A DNA stretch of 64,000 nt from Manduca sexta (Eukaryota; Arthropoda; Insecta; Lepidoptera; Sphingidae), in assembly GCF_014839805.1 (NCBI RefSeq), contig NW_023591836.1, positions 1 to 64,000 of the forward strand. The letters run 5' to 3'. The notes under the pieces are model-generated. The model saw nothing but the letters and a program-made list of their open reading frames with translations, did not search any database and was not told the origin of the DNA. Below, one piece after another: positions 10,948 to 21,073 of the stretch (its first letter is position 1; each line of letters opens with the position of its first letter). The position numbers and the translations under genes are program-made.

Positions 10948-13146
10948 TACTGATGGGCGATCTCCTCCACGTCCATCTCGGCCACTGGTTGCGGTGGGCA
11001 CGCCGCCTGCGGCTGGGACAGAACCTCAGCCGCGGCGGCATTCCTTCCTTGGGGGCGGCGCCGTTTGCGTCGGGAGGGGCAGAACAAGCCTTCCCCGAGC
11101 CGGTGCCTGGCGGGCCTACCGGCGGCAGCCGCAGACTGCGCAGTTCGCCGGGGCCTTGCACTCGCGGGCTTTGTGGCCCGCCTGACCGCAGCGATAGCAC
11201 AATTCGCTGCGGTCCACCGCGCAGTCGCAGCGCTCCCTAACGTGCCCGCTCTCCAGGCACCGGAAGCACCGCAGGGGCCGCGACTCGAGGACGGTCACTC
11301 GAGCCGCGGTCCAACCGATCAATATGCGGCCGCCCCCCTTCATCCTTTTGAGGCCGCCTTTATGGGCAAACGAACCCAGGCGGTCCCAACGCCGGAGCGA
11401 TCGGGGCGAATTTGCCCCACCTTGATTGCGTCCGCGGGACACTCACCGGCTCTGGAGGGCCGCTGCGACCGACTCCGGGTGGCCGTGTAGTCCAACTCCG
11501 TCAGCCGCAGCTCTGCAGTCTTCGTGGGCCGGGAGATCTTATCCTCCGACCCACCGAAGCACTCCCTCAGCCTTGCGGCGAGGGAGTCGGCCCTCTCCTC
11601 CGAATTGGCCCCGGGCACCTCATACATTGGGGGCGCCCGTGGCCGTGAACTTCGGCTTTAGCCTCGAGATATCCAATCCGGTGAGGTCCACGCGATTCTG
11701 TGCGTCCGTGAGGACGCCCTTACGTCATCCCTTTGCCACTGCTGCCGGTGTCAGCGAGATTACCACGGCCGCAGAACGTGGCGGCCGCAGTTTGGGTTCC
11801 TTCCGGCGCGTCGGTTTCGGCGGCTGCGCGCTGGTTGTTGGCGCTGCTGTCGACTTCCCCTTCTTCTTCCTTCTGGCCACCTCGACCCACGGCGTCTCCA
11901 TGAGGCGGGGCCGGCGGCAGCGGACGGGGCTCTGGCGCGGGTTGAACTGCCGGCTCTTTTCTTCCGCCCTTCTTCGGCTTGGAGCCTGGTGCCGGCTTCT
12001 TTGCAGGCGCCGCGCTCTTCTCGCGTCTTCTCGCGGTTGCTGGCGCCATCGCGGGTGTCGACGCCGCCGCTGTAGAAGGCCCGCGTACGGCTTGCGGCGG
12101 GCAGCTGGAAGGCCAGCGATGGGAATAGTGGGGGCAGGAGCGGGAGCCTGAGGGGCTGGGCCGTCTTTTTCCCCTCCTTTTCCTTTCTCCTTCCTCGGCT
12201 TGGCGTAGGTTCCACAACATACCCATCGCTCACTGGGAGTTGGACATCCCCGGGAGTAGTCTTCTTTTCGTGTGCCAGCGGTGGCCGTTGCGCTGGGCCC
12301 ATGAGGATCGACTCCATTCGGGCTTGGACCCTCGCTTCGACCATCGCCAGCATCTCTTCTGTTGACGGGCCTTTGGCGGCCGCCTCCTGCTCTTCGAGGC
12401 GTCGTTTCAGAGCTGTGTTCTCCTCCTGAATCGTCTTGATATTTGCCTCGAGCCGGGCACAGTTCTCCTGCCACTTAGCCTCGCTCTCGAGAAGAGCGAT
12501 TGCAGCGGACTCAGGTTGGTCTACATACCTGGCGAATTTTGTTTGTGACCCAGTTTAGGGCCTGCTGGGAAGTGCCTTTGAGGTTGCCAGATTTCCTCAC
12601 TGTTGTGCGTACTACCTGGATACACTGCCTTAGGTCTTCCCTCAGCACGGGTCGGTCCTCTTCTTCAGTGTCTTCCTTGGAATCGGCGACTTGACAAAAT
12701 GGAGCCGGTCCTCCAGCTCCTTCTCGGCCTCTTCTTCGCGCCTCCTCGCGTTGGAGCTTATCGCTCGAGCTGAGCTTTCCTCAAGCCGACATATTTGCCC
12801 ACTGAGGGCGGGCGTCCTCTCATTCTGCCGTCGATCGCCTGCGTCTTCGGCGCCGGTTCGTCGGTGTCGCTGGTGAGACTCAGCTGCAGCTGTTTCTTGT
12901 GTGCGAGTTCCTCCTCCAGAGCTTCTTGCTCCGTACGGTGGAGCCACTCCGCTCGAGTCCGTGTCCAGACTCAGAGGCCGTAAAATTCAGCTGCCACCTC
13001 CATGGGCATCGCGCCCGTTTTCTCCTTCTGTACTTCGCCATCGTTGGGCTTTCGCCCCCGAACTCCGCCTCCCAGCCCGGATTCCGGAACCGGAGAAGGC
13101 AACTTCGTCAATAATAATGGGTTTTAAGTTGAGATAAGGATTCCAT
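10947..13146 (-). pseudogene. E2 ORF1: Gag-like protein, frameshifted
   Basis: The ATG at 13146 begins MESLSQLK, but the frame stops after about 12 codons, within the tract that encodes poly-Ile/Leu in other copies. Downstream, the coiled-coil region, the Pro/Ala linker, the Gag core (from MYEVPGANSEERADS) and knuckles 1 and 2 (CFRC...HVRERC and CYRC...HKAREC, in 11116-11442) are all recognisable but lie in several frames. The third knuckle is interrupted. Confidence 0.88.
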
Positions 13147-13694
13147 GATTGTTCCCACGAGTGTGGGGGAAAGGGTGCGTCCGCCCAGGCAGTGCCCCTG
13201 TACCTGGGTAAGCCTAGCGTAACCCGCACAGAGTGTCGGCCGGTACTCTGGCGGGGGTCGCACTCGAGACCGAACTACCCATCGGCCATGCATCCCCTCG
13301 CGGTGCGCCGCCGCTTGGGATTCGGGGTGATTTTTATAGAGGTTTTCTTCCTCGCGGTCCGGGCGGTTAAGCCAAGACCCTCGGTCCGGCAGGAGCGCGA
13401 GACATATCCACAGACCTCCATACCGGGTTACGATCTATGACGGTGGCAATGAGAGGAAAATTCCCCTGCCTGCTCGGGGCGGGGTGAGCGCACACCGAGC
13501 CCGCCGACACCCCGGGACAGAACCGGGAGCTGCCCGAGATGGGCCCACGACGTTGTCCTAGTCGACGGCGGAAAATATCGTCAGCGGGCCTACTCGCCAA
13601 CGCCACAAGTGACGGAGACCTGGTCGACGACGACACTGTCCGACGGCGTAACTGACGGCGGCCGCCGCGAGGCGACGACCGTCAACAACTCGTT

Positions 13695-13794
13695 GTCAGG
13701 ATATTCGCCGGCGCGCAGATCAGCCTGATCGGTCTGATCGACGCGCCGTTGCCTTAGAAGGTGCACCACGAGGAGGTTTCCTGACCTAGCACCC
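13695..13794 (-). ncRNA. HDV-like ribozyme of E2, damaged
   Basis: P2, P3, P4 and the J4/2 GGCGAAT strand match E3. The returning P1 strand and the joining strand are disrupted: GCACC is followed by TTCTAA before GGCAAC. This shortens P1 and removes part of the GGG needed for P1.1. Cleavage is predicted to be lost or weak. Confidence 0.75.
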
Positions 13795-13904
13795 CAACCT
13801 AACCTAACCTAACCTACCTATCTAACCTAACTAGCCTTTTAGACTAGCTTATTAGCCTTTCGCACTAGCCTGAGCCTTTTCCTTTTTCCCAACCTCCTAA
13901 CGTT
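13795..13904. repeat. Degenerate telomeric spacer between E2 and E3
   Basis: About 110 bases. It opens with perfect AACCT units, then drifts through variants such as CCTAC, CTAT, TAGCC and CCTTTT, and ends at the 3' end of E3 without a clean T tract. It is the only junction with this much decay. It may be mutated telomere repeat, or repeat mixed with a degraded poly(T). Confidence 0.8.
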
Positions 13905-14482
13905 GGTTTCGCGGAGAAAGTGCCTTATTACTACCGCCCAGCCTTCGCGGGGGGCGACTGAGCGGTTATGTTGGGGTAGCCGTTGCCTTACGACCCGACA
14001 ATTGAGCGGCCCGGAACCCACGGGCGGCGGTCGGGCCGAGTCCCTAACCCTAACAAACTAGTCCCTACGCAACGACCTACCAACTAAAACTCCGCGTTGA
14101 CCCTCTTCGGCGCATAGGGACGACTGCGTGCTACCTCGTGACACCAGGTCCGAGTTTCGTCCGCGGCCGCCCTGCGCGGTGCCGCCTGCGGCCCGTCTCC
14201 TAAATGGGGGGGGCTCCTAAGCCCCCCGCGCACCGAAGAACGCTCTCAGCGTCAGCGGCAGCGTGAGGTCAACACCACACTGCCGCCCATCCCGGGGTCA
14301 ACCGAAAGTGCGATGAACGCACTACACGCACTGAAAAGTGCGCGCTCACTAGAGACGGACAGCCCCCTGCTGCCCGCCGACGACCCCTTCGTGGCCCCTA
14401 TTAGTCGCCTCTTACGACAGGCAGGGGTTTACCGTGGTGGTATTCTCCAAACGCCCCCATTCCACAGGGCGGGAGACGCCGG

Positions 14483-17400
14483 TCAGTCGTCCACCCGGCG
14501 CCTCCTACGTCTCCTCTGACGGCGGGAGGGATCGGCCCGTTCCCGATCCCTCTCGGCACTCTCCTTCTGCGAGAGAACCACCTCACAGAAGTGGGCCACC
14601 GCACGCCAGGCCTCCCGACTGTCGACCATGGACGCGACCACAGCCGGCAGCGAGGGTCTCCTCCGACGACTGACACGAGAGCGCTGCGCTCATCGTCCCA
14701 GGCTGGGCAAGACTCCAACGTATGTTGGGCCGTATCCCGCGGGCAGTTGTCACAATGGTGACACACGGCGCTTATCTCCGTCCCTGCTATCTGACACAGG
14801 TACTCCCCGAAGCACCCATGCCCGGTGAGCACCTGTGTCAATCTAAAGATTGCCGCGCCGTGGCGCCCTGTCCAGCTCACTGTGCAAAGACAGGACGCAC
14901 TGCCGCGACGGCCCGAAGCCCCGCTGTCGGGGCCTCCAGCCTGAGACGCCACTCCTCCACGGCGGCTCGCCGTAGGGAGGCCCTCTTGGCCTCCACCTCC
15001 TTCAGGGCCGGACGCTGCCCGTTCCTGAACGCCTCCTCCCTCCAATGGAATGTATCGGAGAGAGCCTTGGCGTCCAGATCCCAGGGCAGGAATCCGGCCA
15101 AAAGATAACCGCCTCGAACGAGACCGTGCGATACGCCCGTATGGCCCGCTGCGCAATGACCCGCTGCGGGCCCCGCAGGAAAACGGCAGAACGCTCCCCT
15201 AGGGCGTCAGCCCAGACCGGGCTGCCGTATAGTGCTATGGACCGCACGACCCCGTGGTATAACCTTCGACAAGGGATATTTGGACCTTCCAGGTTGGGCA
15301 GCAGGCTGGAAAGAGCGCCCGCCGCCCTGGTCAACTTTGTCCTTAAACTTTTAAAATGGGCGCTGAACTCCCATCGGCTATCCAAGATCAAACCTAAATA
15401 CTTCATGGTATTGCCGATGGGAATCCGCACCCCCTCCACTACGATGTGGGCACCGGCCGGTGGCCCCCTAAACCTAAACGCCGAATGCGGCTCACTACAT
15501 GACCGGTGCCCACCGCCGCCAGGATCGCGGCGCCCTGGAAGGTCTTAGACGTCGCCGTGACCAACGTGTCATCCGCATAACACGTCACGTCGACGCCCCA
15601 GAGATTGGCACCACGGAGCACCCAGTCGTACCCGATGTTCCACAAGAGGGGCCTAGAACCGACCCCTGTGGAACACCGCACGACATCGCTCTTCGGTGCC
15701 ACCCGTCGGCGCCCGGATACACCACGTACCTGTCAGAAAGGTACGCGTGCACCAGACGCCTGAGATAGGGCGGCACCACATGGTACCGCAGTGCTTCGTT
15801 GATGCATGGCCAGGGGAGCGAATTAAAAGCGTTGGAGATGTCGAGTGAAACCGCGATGACGACTTTTCCCCTGGCCACTGCTGCCTCCGCCTGCGACTTG
15901 ACCCGCAGAATCGCGTGGACAGTTGAGCGTCCACTCCTAAAGCCAAACTGTTTGTCGGCCAAATTTGGACCGACCCTCTCGAGATGCTCGACGAGGCGCG
16001 CGTGTATAATACGCTCAAAAAGTTTGGCGACCTCGTCGAGCAGCACGATGGGCCGGTAGGCCGACGGCGACTCTGCGGGTCTCCCCTCTTTCTTAAGCAG
16101 GACGAGCTTCCCGACTTTCCAACGCGCCGGGAAGACGCCCTGCACCATACAGGCGGAGAATAGACTGCGGAGCCGCGGCCCCAAGTACTCGAGGGCTAAC
16201 ACCCAGGCTTTCCCGGGGATGCCGTCGAGACCCGGGGCGGTGTTTTTGCCCGCAGTCGAAACACTGCCGCCCGCATTTCCGCGGGCGAAACCTCTGGAAT
16301 ATCCCTTGCCGAAAGTTCCGACGACGATGACGCCACTTCCGGTGGCGCCATCGGTGGAGGAGTGGTCTCCTCGGTGGCCGGGAACAAGGCCGCGACAACG
16401 TTGGCCAACAGATCGGGCCTGAGACTCTCCGACAGTGGGGGCGCCGCCGAACGAAGCTTGTTCATAACTAGCTTGTATGGGCGCCCCACGGGTCCGCGTC
16501 GAGAGTCTCCAAAAACTCCCCTACGTGCCGCGACCTTGGCCCTATGAATGGCCACCCGCAGCGCTCTCTTCGCCTCCTTGTAGAGGCCGTAGAGCTGCCG
16601 CTCCTGGTCTTCGTGGTCTCTTCCTCGGATTCGGCGGCGGCGATGCCTGGCGCATCGGCGGCGCGCAGCCACGCATGACGCGCGCAACTGAGCTAACTCC
16701 GCCGACCACCAGTACACCTCCCGCCGCGGAGGACGACGGAGCGCCCGGGGCATGGCGGCGTCGCAGACATCCGACATTGCCACCCCGAACCACTCCGCCT
16801 CCTGCTCTACCCGAACCGGACCCTCCGGCTCGGGGAGCCACGAACTGCCAGAGCGGCCAGCTCTAGGGCCTCCTTGTCGAGGCGCCTTAACGCCCACCGC
16901 GGGCCGTCCTGTCGAGGGGCACTCGGTCCACCAATACTATTGGGCCGGATACTCGGGGGCGCGGAGACATCGAACCTTATATAACGGTGGTCCGACAGCG
17001 TCTCCACGCCCACGAGGACTCTCCAGCCCTGGACACGACGTGCGACGGCGGGGCTCCCAAACGACAAATCCACAATAGACCCGCCGTTGTGCCGCACGCA
17101 CGTGTCCACCGACCCCCTGTTCAGGACGACCAGGCCGACGGAAATCGCCCATTCCTCCAGGACCTCACCGCGAGCGTCGGTCGCCGGCGAACCCAGACCG
17201 CGGACTTCGCGTTGAAGTCGCCGGCGACGATCGCCGGGTGAGGTTGGCCCTGCTCAACCAGGGCCCCCAGCCGAACGAGAAAAGATTCGAACTCGGCCAG
17301 AGGTCTGTTGGGGGAGAAATAAACTCCTACAATCCACAAGTCCCCCAACAGAGCCGCGACGCATCCCTGGCCCTTCTCGACTTTTGCGAAGGGCGGGGAG

Positions 17401-17588
17401 CCAGCGGCACCCTGGGTGATGATGGCCACCGACCCGTCGATGTCCCCTACCCAGTTATCTCGGGGCGGGACAAAATACGGTTCGGCGACCACGGCCACTT
17501 GCACCGACCACTGCGCCAGGCTTTGGGACAACAGGTCCTGGGCGCGGGCGCAGTGGTTGATGTTCGCCTGGAGGAAACTTAGGTCCAT
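14483..17588 (-). pseudogene. E3 ORF2: endonuclease/reverse transcriptase, frameshifted and with a short deletion
   Basis: The start ATG (17586-17588) overlaps the ORF1 stop. The first about 150 residues are open and include the LQANINHC block, VVAEPY and the GDFNAKSAVW block of an AP-type endonuclease. SDH follows in another frame (16807-17109). RT fingers, motif A and motif B (GVPQGSVLGP) are open in 15585-16202. YADD is in 15439-15702. At about 15467 some 55 bases are missing compared with E2, just after the palm. The C-terminal CCHC finger is present near 14720-14790. Confidence 0.9.
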
Positions 17589-17592
17589 TATT
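17584..17592 (-). promoter_or_regulatory. TAATG stop-start overlap of ORF1 and ORF2 (E3; conserved in all copies)
   Basis: The ORF1 stop TAA and the ORF2 start ATG share bases as TAATG (17586-17590). The same overlap is present at 4290-4294, 10945-10949, 24200-24204, 36674-36678, 44602-44606, 50854-50858 and 57482-57486. In the silkworm telomeric element SART1 an identical UAAUG drives coupled termination-reinitiation. The same mechanism is inferred here. Confidence 0.85.
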
Positions 17593-19795
17593 GATGGGCG
17601 ATCTCCTCCACGTCCATCTCGGCCACTGGTTGCGGTGGGCCCGCCGCCTGCGGCTGGGACAGAACCTCAGCCGCGGCGGCATTCCTTCCTTGGGGGCGGC
17701 GCCGGTTGCGTCGGGAGGGGGCAGAACAAGCCTTCCCCCCGAGCCGGTGCCTGGCGGGCCTGCCGGCGGCAGCGCAGACTGCGCAGTTCGCCGGGGCCTT
17801 GCACTCACGGGCTTTGTGGCCCGCTTGACCGCAGCGGTAGCAAAGGTCGCTGCGGTCCACCGCGCAGTCGCAGCGCTCCCGGACGTGCCCGGACTCCAGG
17901 CACCGGAAGCACCGCATCGGCCGCGACTCGAGCACGGTCACCCGAGCCGCGGTCCAGCCAATAAGGATGCGGGCCGCCCCCCTAACTTTTTGCGCCGCCT
18001 TAATAGGCATCCTGACCCAGGCTGTCCCTACGCCGGATCGATCAGGGCGAATTTGCCCAACTTTTATCGCCTCCACGGCGCACTCACCGGTCTTGGAGAG
18101 GGCCGCTGCGACTGATTCTGGAGTGGCTGTATAGTCCAGCTCACTTAGCCGCAGTTCCACGGTCTTCGTGGGCCGGGAGATTCTGATATCTTCCGACCCC
18201 GTGAAACACTCCCTCAGCCTCGCGGCGAGGGAGTCGGCCCTCTCTTCGGAATTCGCCCCGGGCACCTCATACATTGGAGCGCCCGTGGCCGCAAACTTTG
18301 GCCTCATCTTGCTTATTTCAAGGCCGGTGAGGTCTACCTTATTTTGGGCGTCCGTTAGGACGCTCTTATAGGTCAGGCCCTTCGCAATTGCTGCTGGTGT
18401 GAGGGAGATGACTACGGCCGCAGAACGTGGCGGCCGCAGTTTCGGCTCCTTCCGGCGCGTCGGTTTCGGCGGCTGCGTGCTGTTTGTTGGCGCTGCTGCC
18501 GGCTTCCCCTTCTTCTTTCTTCTGACCACCTCGACCCACGGCGTGTCCACGTTAGCCGGGGCTGGCGGCAGCACGCGGGGCTCTGGAGCGGGTTGGGCTG
18601 GAGGCGGTCCGTTCTTCTTGCCCTTTTGGGGCTTTTGTTTGGGCGTCTCTCTCCTTCGGTCCTGGGTCTTCTTTGCCGCCGATGCCGTCGTAGTCACCGG
18701 GGCCGTGGAGGGACCCGCGACAGGTTGTGGCGGCGCACTGGAGGGCCCAGCGACTGGAGCAGGGAGGGGGGCAGGAGCGGGAGCGGGTTGGGCTGCTCCC
18801 TTCTCTTTCCTTTTTCCCTTGCCTTTGGCCGGTTTTGGGTTCGGCGCCCCTCCTACGTATCCGCTCGTCACGGGGAGTTGTGTGTCCCCGGAGGCGGTCC
18901 TTCTTTCGGGCCAGCGGGGGCCGTTGCGCCGGGCCCATGAGGATAGATTCCATTTGGGCTTGGACCCTCGCTTCGACCATCGCCAGCATCTCCTCTGTCG
19001 ATGACTTGTTTGCGGACGCCTCCAGGTCTTCGAGGCGTCGTTTTAGGGTGGCATTCTCCTCCTTCATGGCCTTCATGTTGGCTTCAAGACGGGCACTGTG
19101 TTCCTGCCACTTCTTTATTTCCTCCTCGAGGCGCGCGATGACAGCGGACTCAGGCTGTTCCACGTACTTCACGATCTTGTCCGTGACCCAGTTAAGCGCT
19201 TTCTGGGAAGTGCCTTTGAGGTTGCCTGACTTCCTCACGACATTGCGAACAACCTGGGTGCACTTACGGAGGTCTTCCTTGAGTACTGGACGGTCCTCTT
19301 CGGTGTCTGATATTCTGGGGGGGACCGGCGACTTGATAAATTGCAGCTGGTCCTCCAGCTCCTTCTCTGCGTCTTTCCGCGCCGGCTTCCCGTTGAAGCC
19401 TGTCACGCTCCAACTGCGCTTTCTTGAGGCCGACGTACTTGCCCACTGAGGGCGGGCGTCCTCTCATTCTGCCGTCGATCGCCTGCGTCTTCGGCGCCGG
19501 TTCGTCGGTGTCGCTGGTCAGACTGAGCTGCGAAAAGCTGCTTCTTGTGTGCGACTTCCTTCTCCAGAGCTTTTTGCTCCTCACGGTAGAGCCACTCTCG
19601 CTCGAGTCCGTGTCCAGGCTCAAAGGCCGCGCGAATTCGGCTGCCACCTCCATGGGCATCGCGCCCGTTGTCTCCCTTCACTACGTCTTCGTCGTTGGGC
19701 TTGCACCCTTCGACCACCGCCTCTCCGGACGAAACCGAAGAAGGCAACTTCGTCAATAAAATTATTGGGGTTTTGTTTTGATTAAAGGATTCCAT
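17588..19795 (-). pseudogene. E3 ORF1: Gag-like RNA-binding protein, intact C-terminal 427 codons
   Basis: About 736 codons from the MES- start. Order of parts: acidic Ser/Asp-rich N terminus; coiled coil near residues 110-150; a conserved KSGNLKGTSQKALNWV block; a second coiled coil near 230-275; a Pro/Ala-rich linker; basic patches (RRKKKGK, RRKEPKLRPPR) that could serve nuclear entry; a conserved Gag core starting near YKSVLTDAQNKVDLTG; and three zinc knuckles at about 17727-17915, spaced CX2CX4HX4C, CX2CX4HX4C and CX2CX8HX6C. The triple knuckle is typical of R1-clade and I-like ORF1, which packages the RNA into RNP. The segment 17588-18871 is fully open. A 2-base loss near 18908 and further shifts near 19380 and 19675 break the N-terminal part. 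Confidence 0.92.
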
Positions 19796-20354
19796 AATTG
19801 TTCCCACGAGTGTGGGGGAAAGGGTGGTCCGCCCAGGCAGTGCCCCCTGTACCTGGGTAAGCCTAGCGTAACCCGCACAGAGTGTCGGCCGGTACTCTGG
19901 CGGGGGTCGCACTCGAGACCGAACTACCCATCGGCCATGCATCCCCTCGCGGTGCGCCGCCGCTTGAGATTCGGGGTGATTTTTTATAGAGGTTTTCTTC
20001 CTCGCGGTCCGGGCGGTTAAGCCAAGACCCTCGGTCCGGCAGGAGCGCGAGACATATCCACAGACCTCCATACCGGGTTACGATCTATGACGGTGGCAAT
20101 GAGAGGGAAAATCCCCCCACTGCCTGCTCGGGGCGGGGTGAGCGCACACCGAGCCCGCCGACACCCCCGGGACGGAACCGGGAGCTGCCCGAGATGGGCC
20201 CCACGACGTTGTCCTAGTCGACGGCGGAAAATATCGTCAGCGGGCCTACTCGCCAACGCCACAAGTGACGGAGAGACTGGTCGACGACGACACTGTCCGA
20301 CGGCGTAACTAGACGGCGGCCGCCGCAAAAGGCGACGACCGTCAACAACTCGTT

Positions 20355-20452
20355 GTCAGGATATTCGCCGGCGCGCAGATCAGCCTGATCGGTCTGATCG
20401 ACGCGCCGTTGCCCAGGGTGCACCACGAGGAGGTTTCCTGACCTAGCACCCC
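20355..20452 (-). ncRNA. HDV-like self-cleaving ribozyme at the 5' end of E3 (canonical)
   Basis: Read on the minus strand from 20452, the first 98 nt match the HDV double pseudoknot. P1 is GGGGTGC with GCACCCT, ending in the G1-U wobble. P2 is GTCAGGA with TCCTGAC. P3 is ACC/GGT closing an L3 of TCCTCGT. The joining strand is GGGCAAC. P4 is GGCGCG/CGCGCC over a hairpin rich in GATC. J4/2 is GGCGAATA, with the catalytic C third. L3, GGGCAAC and GGCGAAT are also the hallmark bases of HDV itself. Cleavage would fall before G1, exactly at the telomere/element junction. HDV-like ribozymes at the 5' end of R2 and several other non-LTR elements cut the element out of co-transcripts and may aid translation. 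Confidence 0.94.
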
Positions 20453-20481
20453 AACCTAACCTAACCTAACCTAACCTAACC
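20453..20481. repeat. Telomeric (CCTAA)n between E3 and E4
   Basis: Twenty-nine bases of perfect repeat, followed by T15 (20482-20496), the poly(A) tail of E4. Confidence 0.97.
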
Positions 20482-21073
20482 TTTTTTTTTTTTTTTGGTT
20501 TCGCGGAGAAAGTACCTTATTACTACCGCCCAGCCTTCGTGGGGGGCGACTGAGCGGTTATGTTGGGGTCACCGTGCCTTACGACCCGACGTTGCGCCGC
20601 CCGGAATTGATGTAGACCTTCGGGCGACCGCCGGGCCGAGTCCCTAACCTATGTACAACGCACGGCATACCAACTAAAACTCCGCGGTGGCCCTCTTCGG
20701 CGCATTAGGGACGGCTGCGGGCTTCCTCTGACGTTGAAATGTCTAGTCTGCGACCGCAACCGCCCCTGCGCGGTGCCGCCTTGCGGCCCGTCTCCTATGG
20801 GGGGGGCTCAAACCCCCGCGCACCGAAGGACGCCCTCGGCGTCTACGGCAGCGTGAGGCCAACAACACACTGCCGTCCATCCCGGGGGTCAACCGAGAGT
20901 GTGCGATGAACGCACTGCGCGCACTGAAAAGTGCGCGCGCACTAGGACGGGCAGCCCCCTGCTGCCCGCCGACGACCCCTTCGTGGCCCCTATTAGTCGC
21001 CTTTTACGACAGGCAGGGGATACCGTGGTGGAATTCTCCAAACGCCCCCATTCCACAGGGCGGGAGACGCCGG

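Larger units (their letters stand above)
7200..13794 (-). mobile_element. E2: TRAS-like telomeric non-LTR retrotransposon
   Basis: Full-length minus-strand copy. Poly(A) tail 7200-7213, 3' UTR 7214-7793 (B type), ORF2 7794-10947, ORF1 10947-13146, 5' UTR 13147-13794 (B type). ORF1 is of the same subtype as E5, E6 and E9. Both ORFs are broken by many small indels. Its 5' ribozyme is damaged, and it borders the most degenerate telomeric spacer of the window (13795-13904). Confidence 0.95.
13905..20452 (-). mobile_element. E3: TRAS-like telomeric non-LTR retrotransposon
   Basis: Full-length minus-strand copy. 3' UTR 13905-14482 (B type), ORF2 14483-17588, ORF1 17588-19795, 5' UTR 19796-20452 (B type). 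ORF1 belongs to the subtype of E1, although both UTRs group with E2, E5 and E6. The 5' ribozyme is canonical. The 3' end lacks a clear poly(A). Confidence 0.95.

Noticed and set aside
20355..20452. The ribozyme motif as a sign of hepatitis delta-related virus sequence.
   Set aside because: Only the ribozyme fold is shared. It is part of every retrotransposon 5' end, and no delta antigen or other viral gene is present. HDV-like ribozymes are widespread in retroelements.
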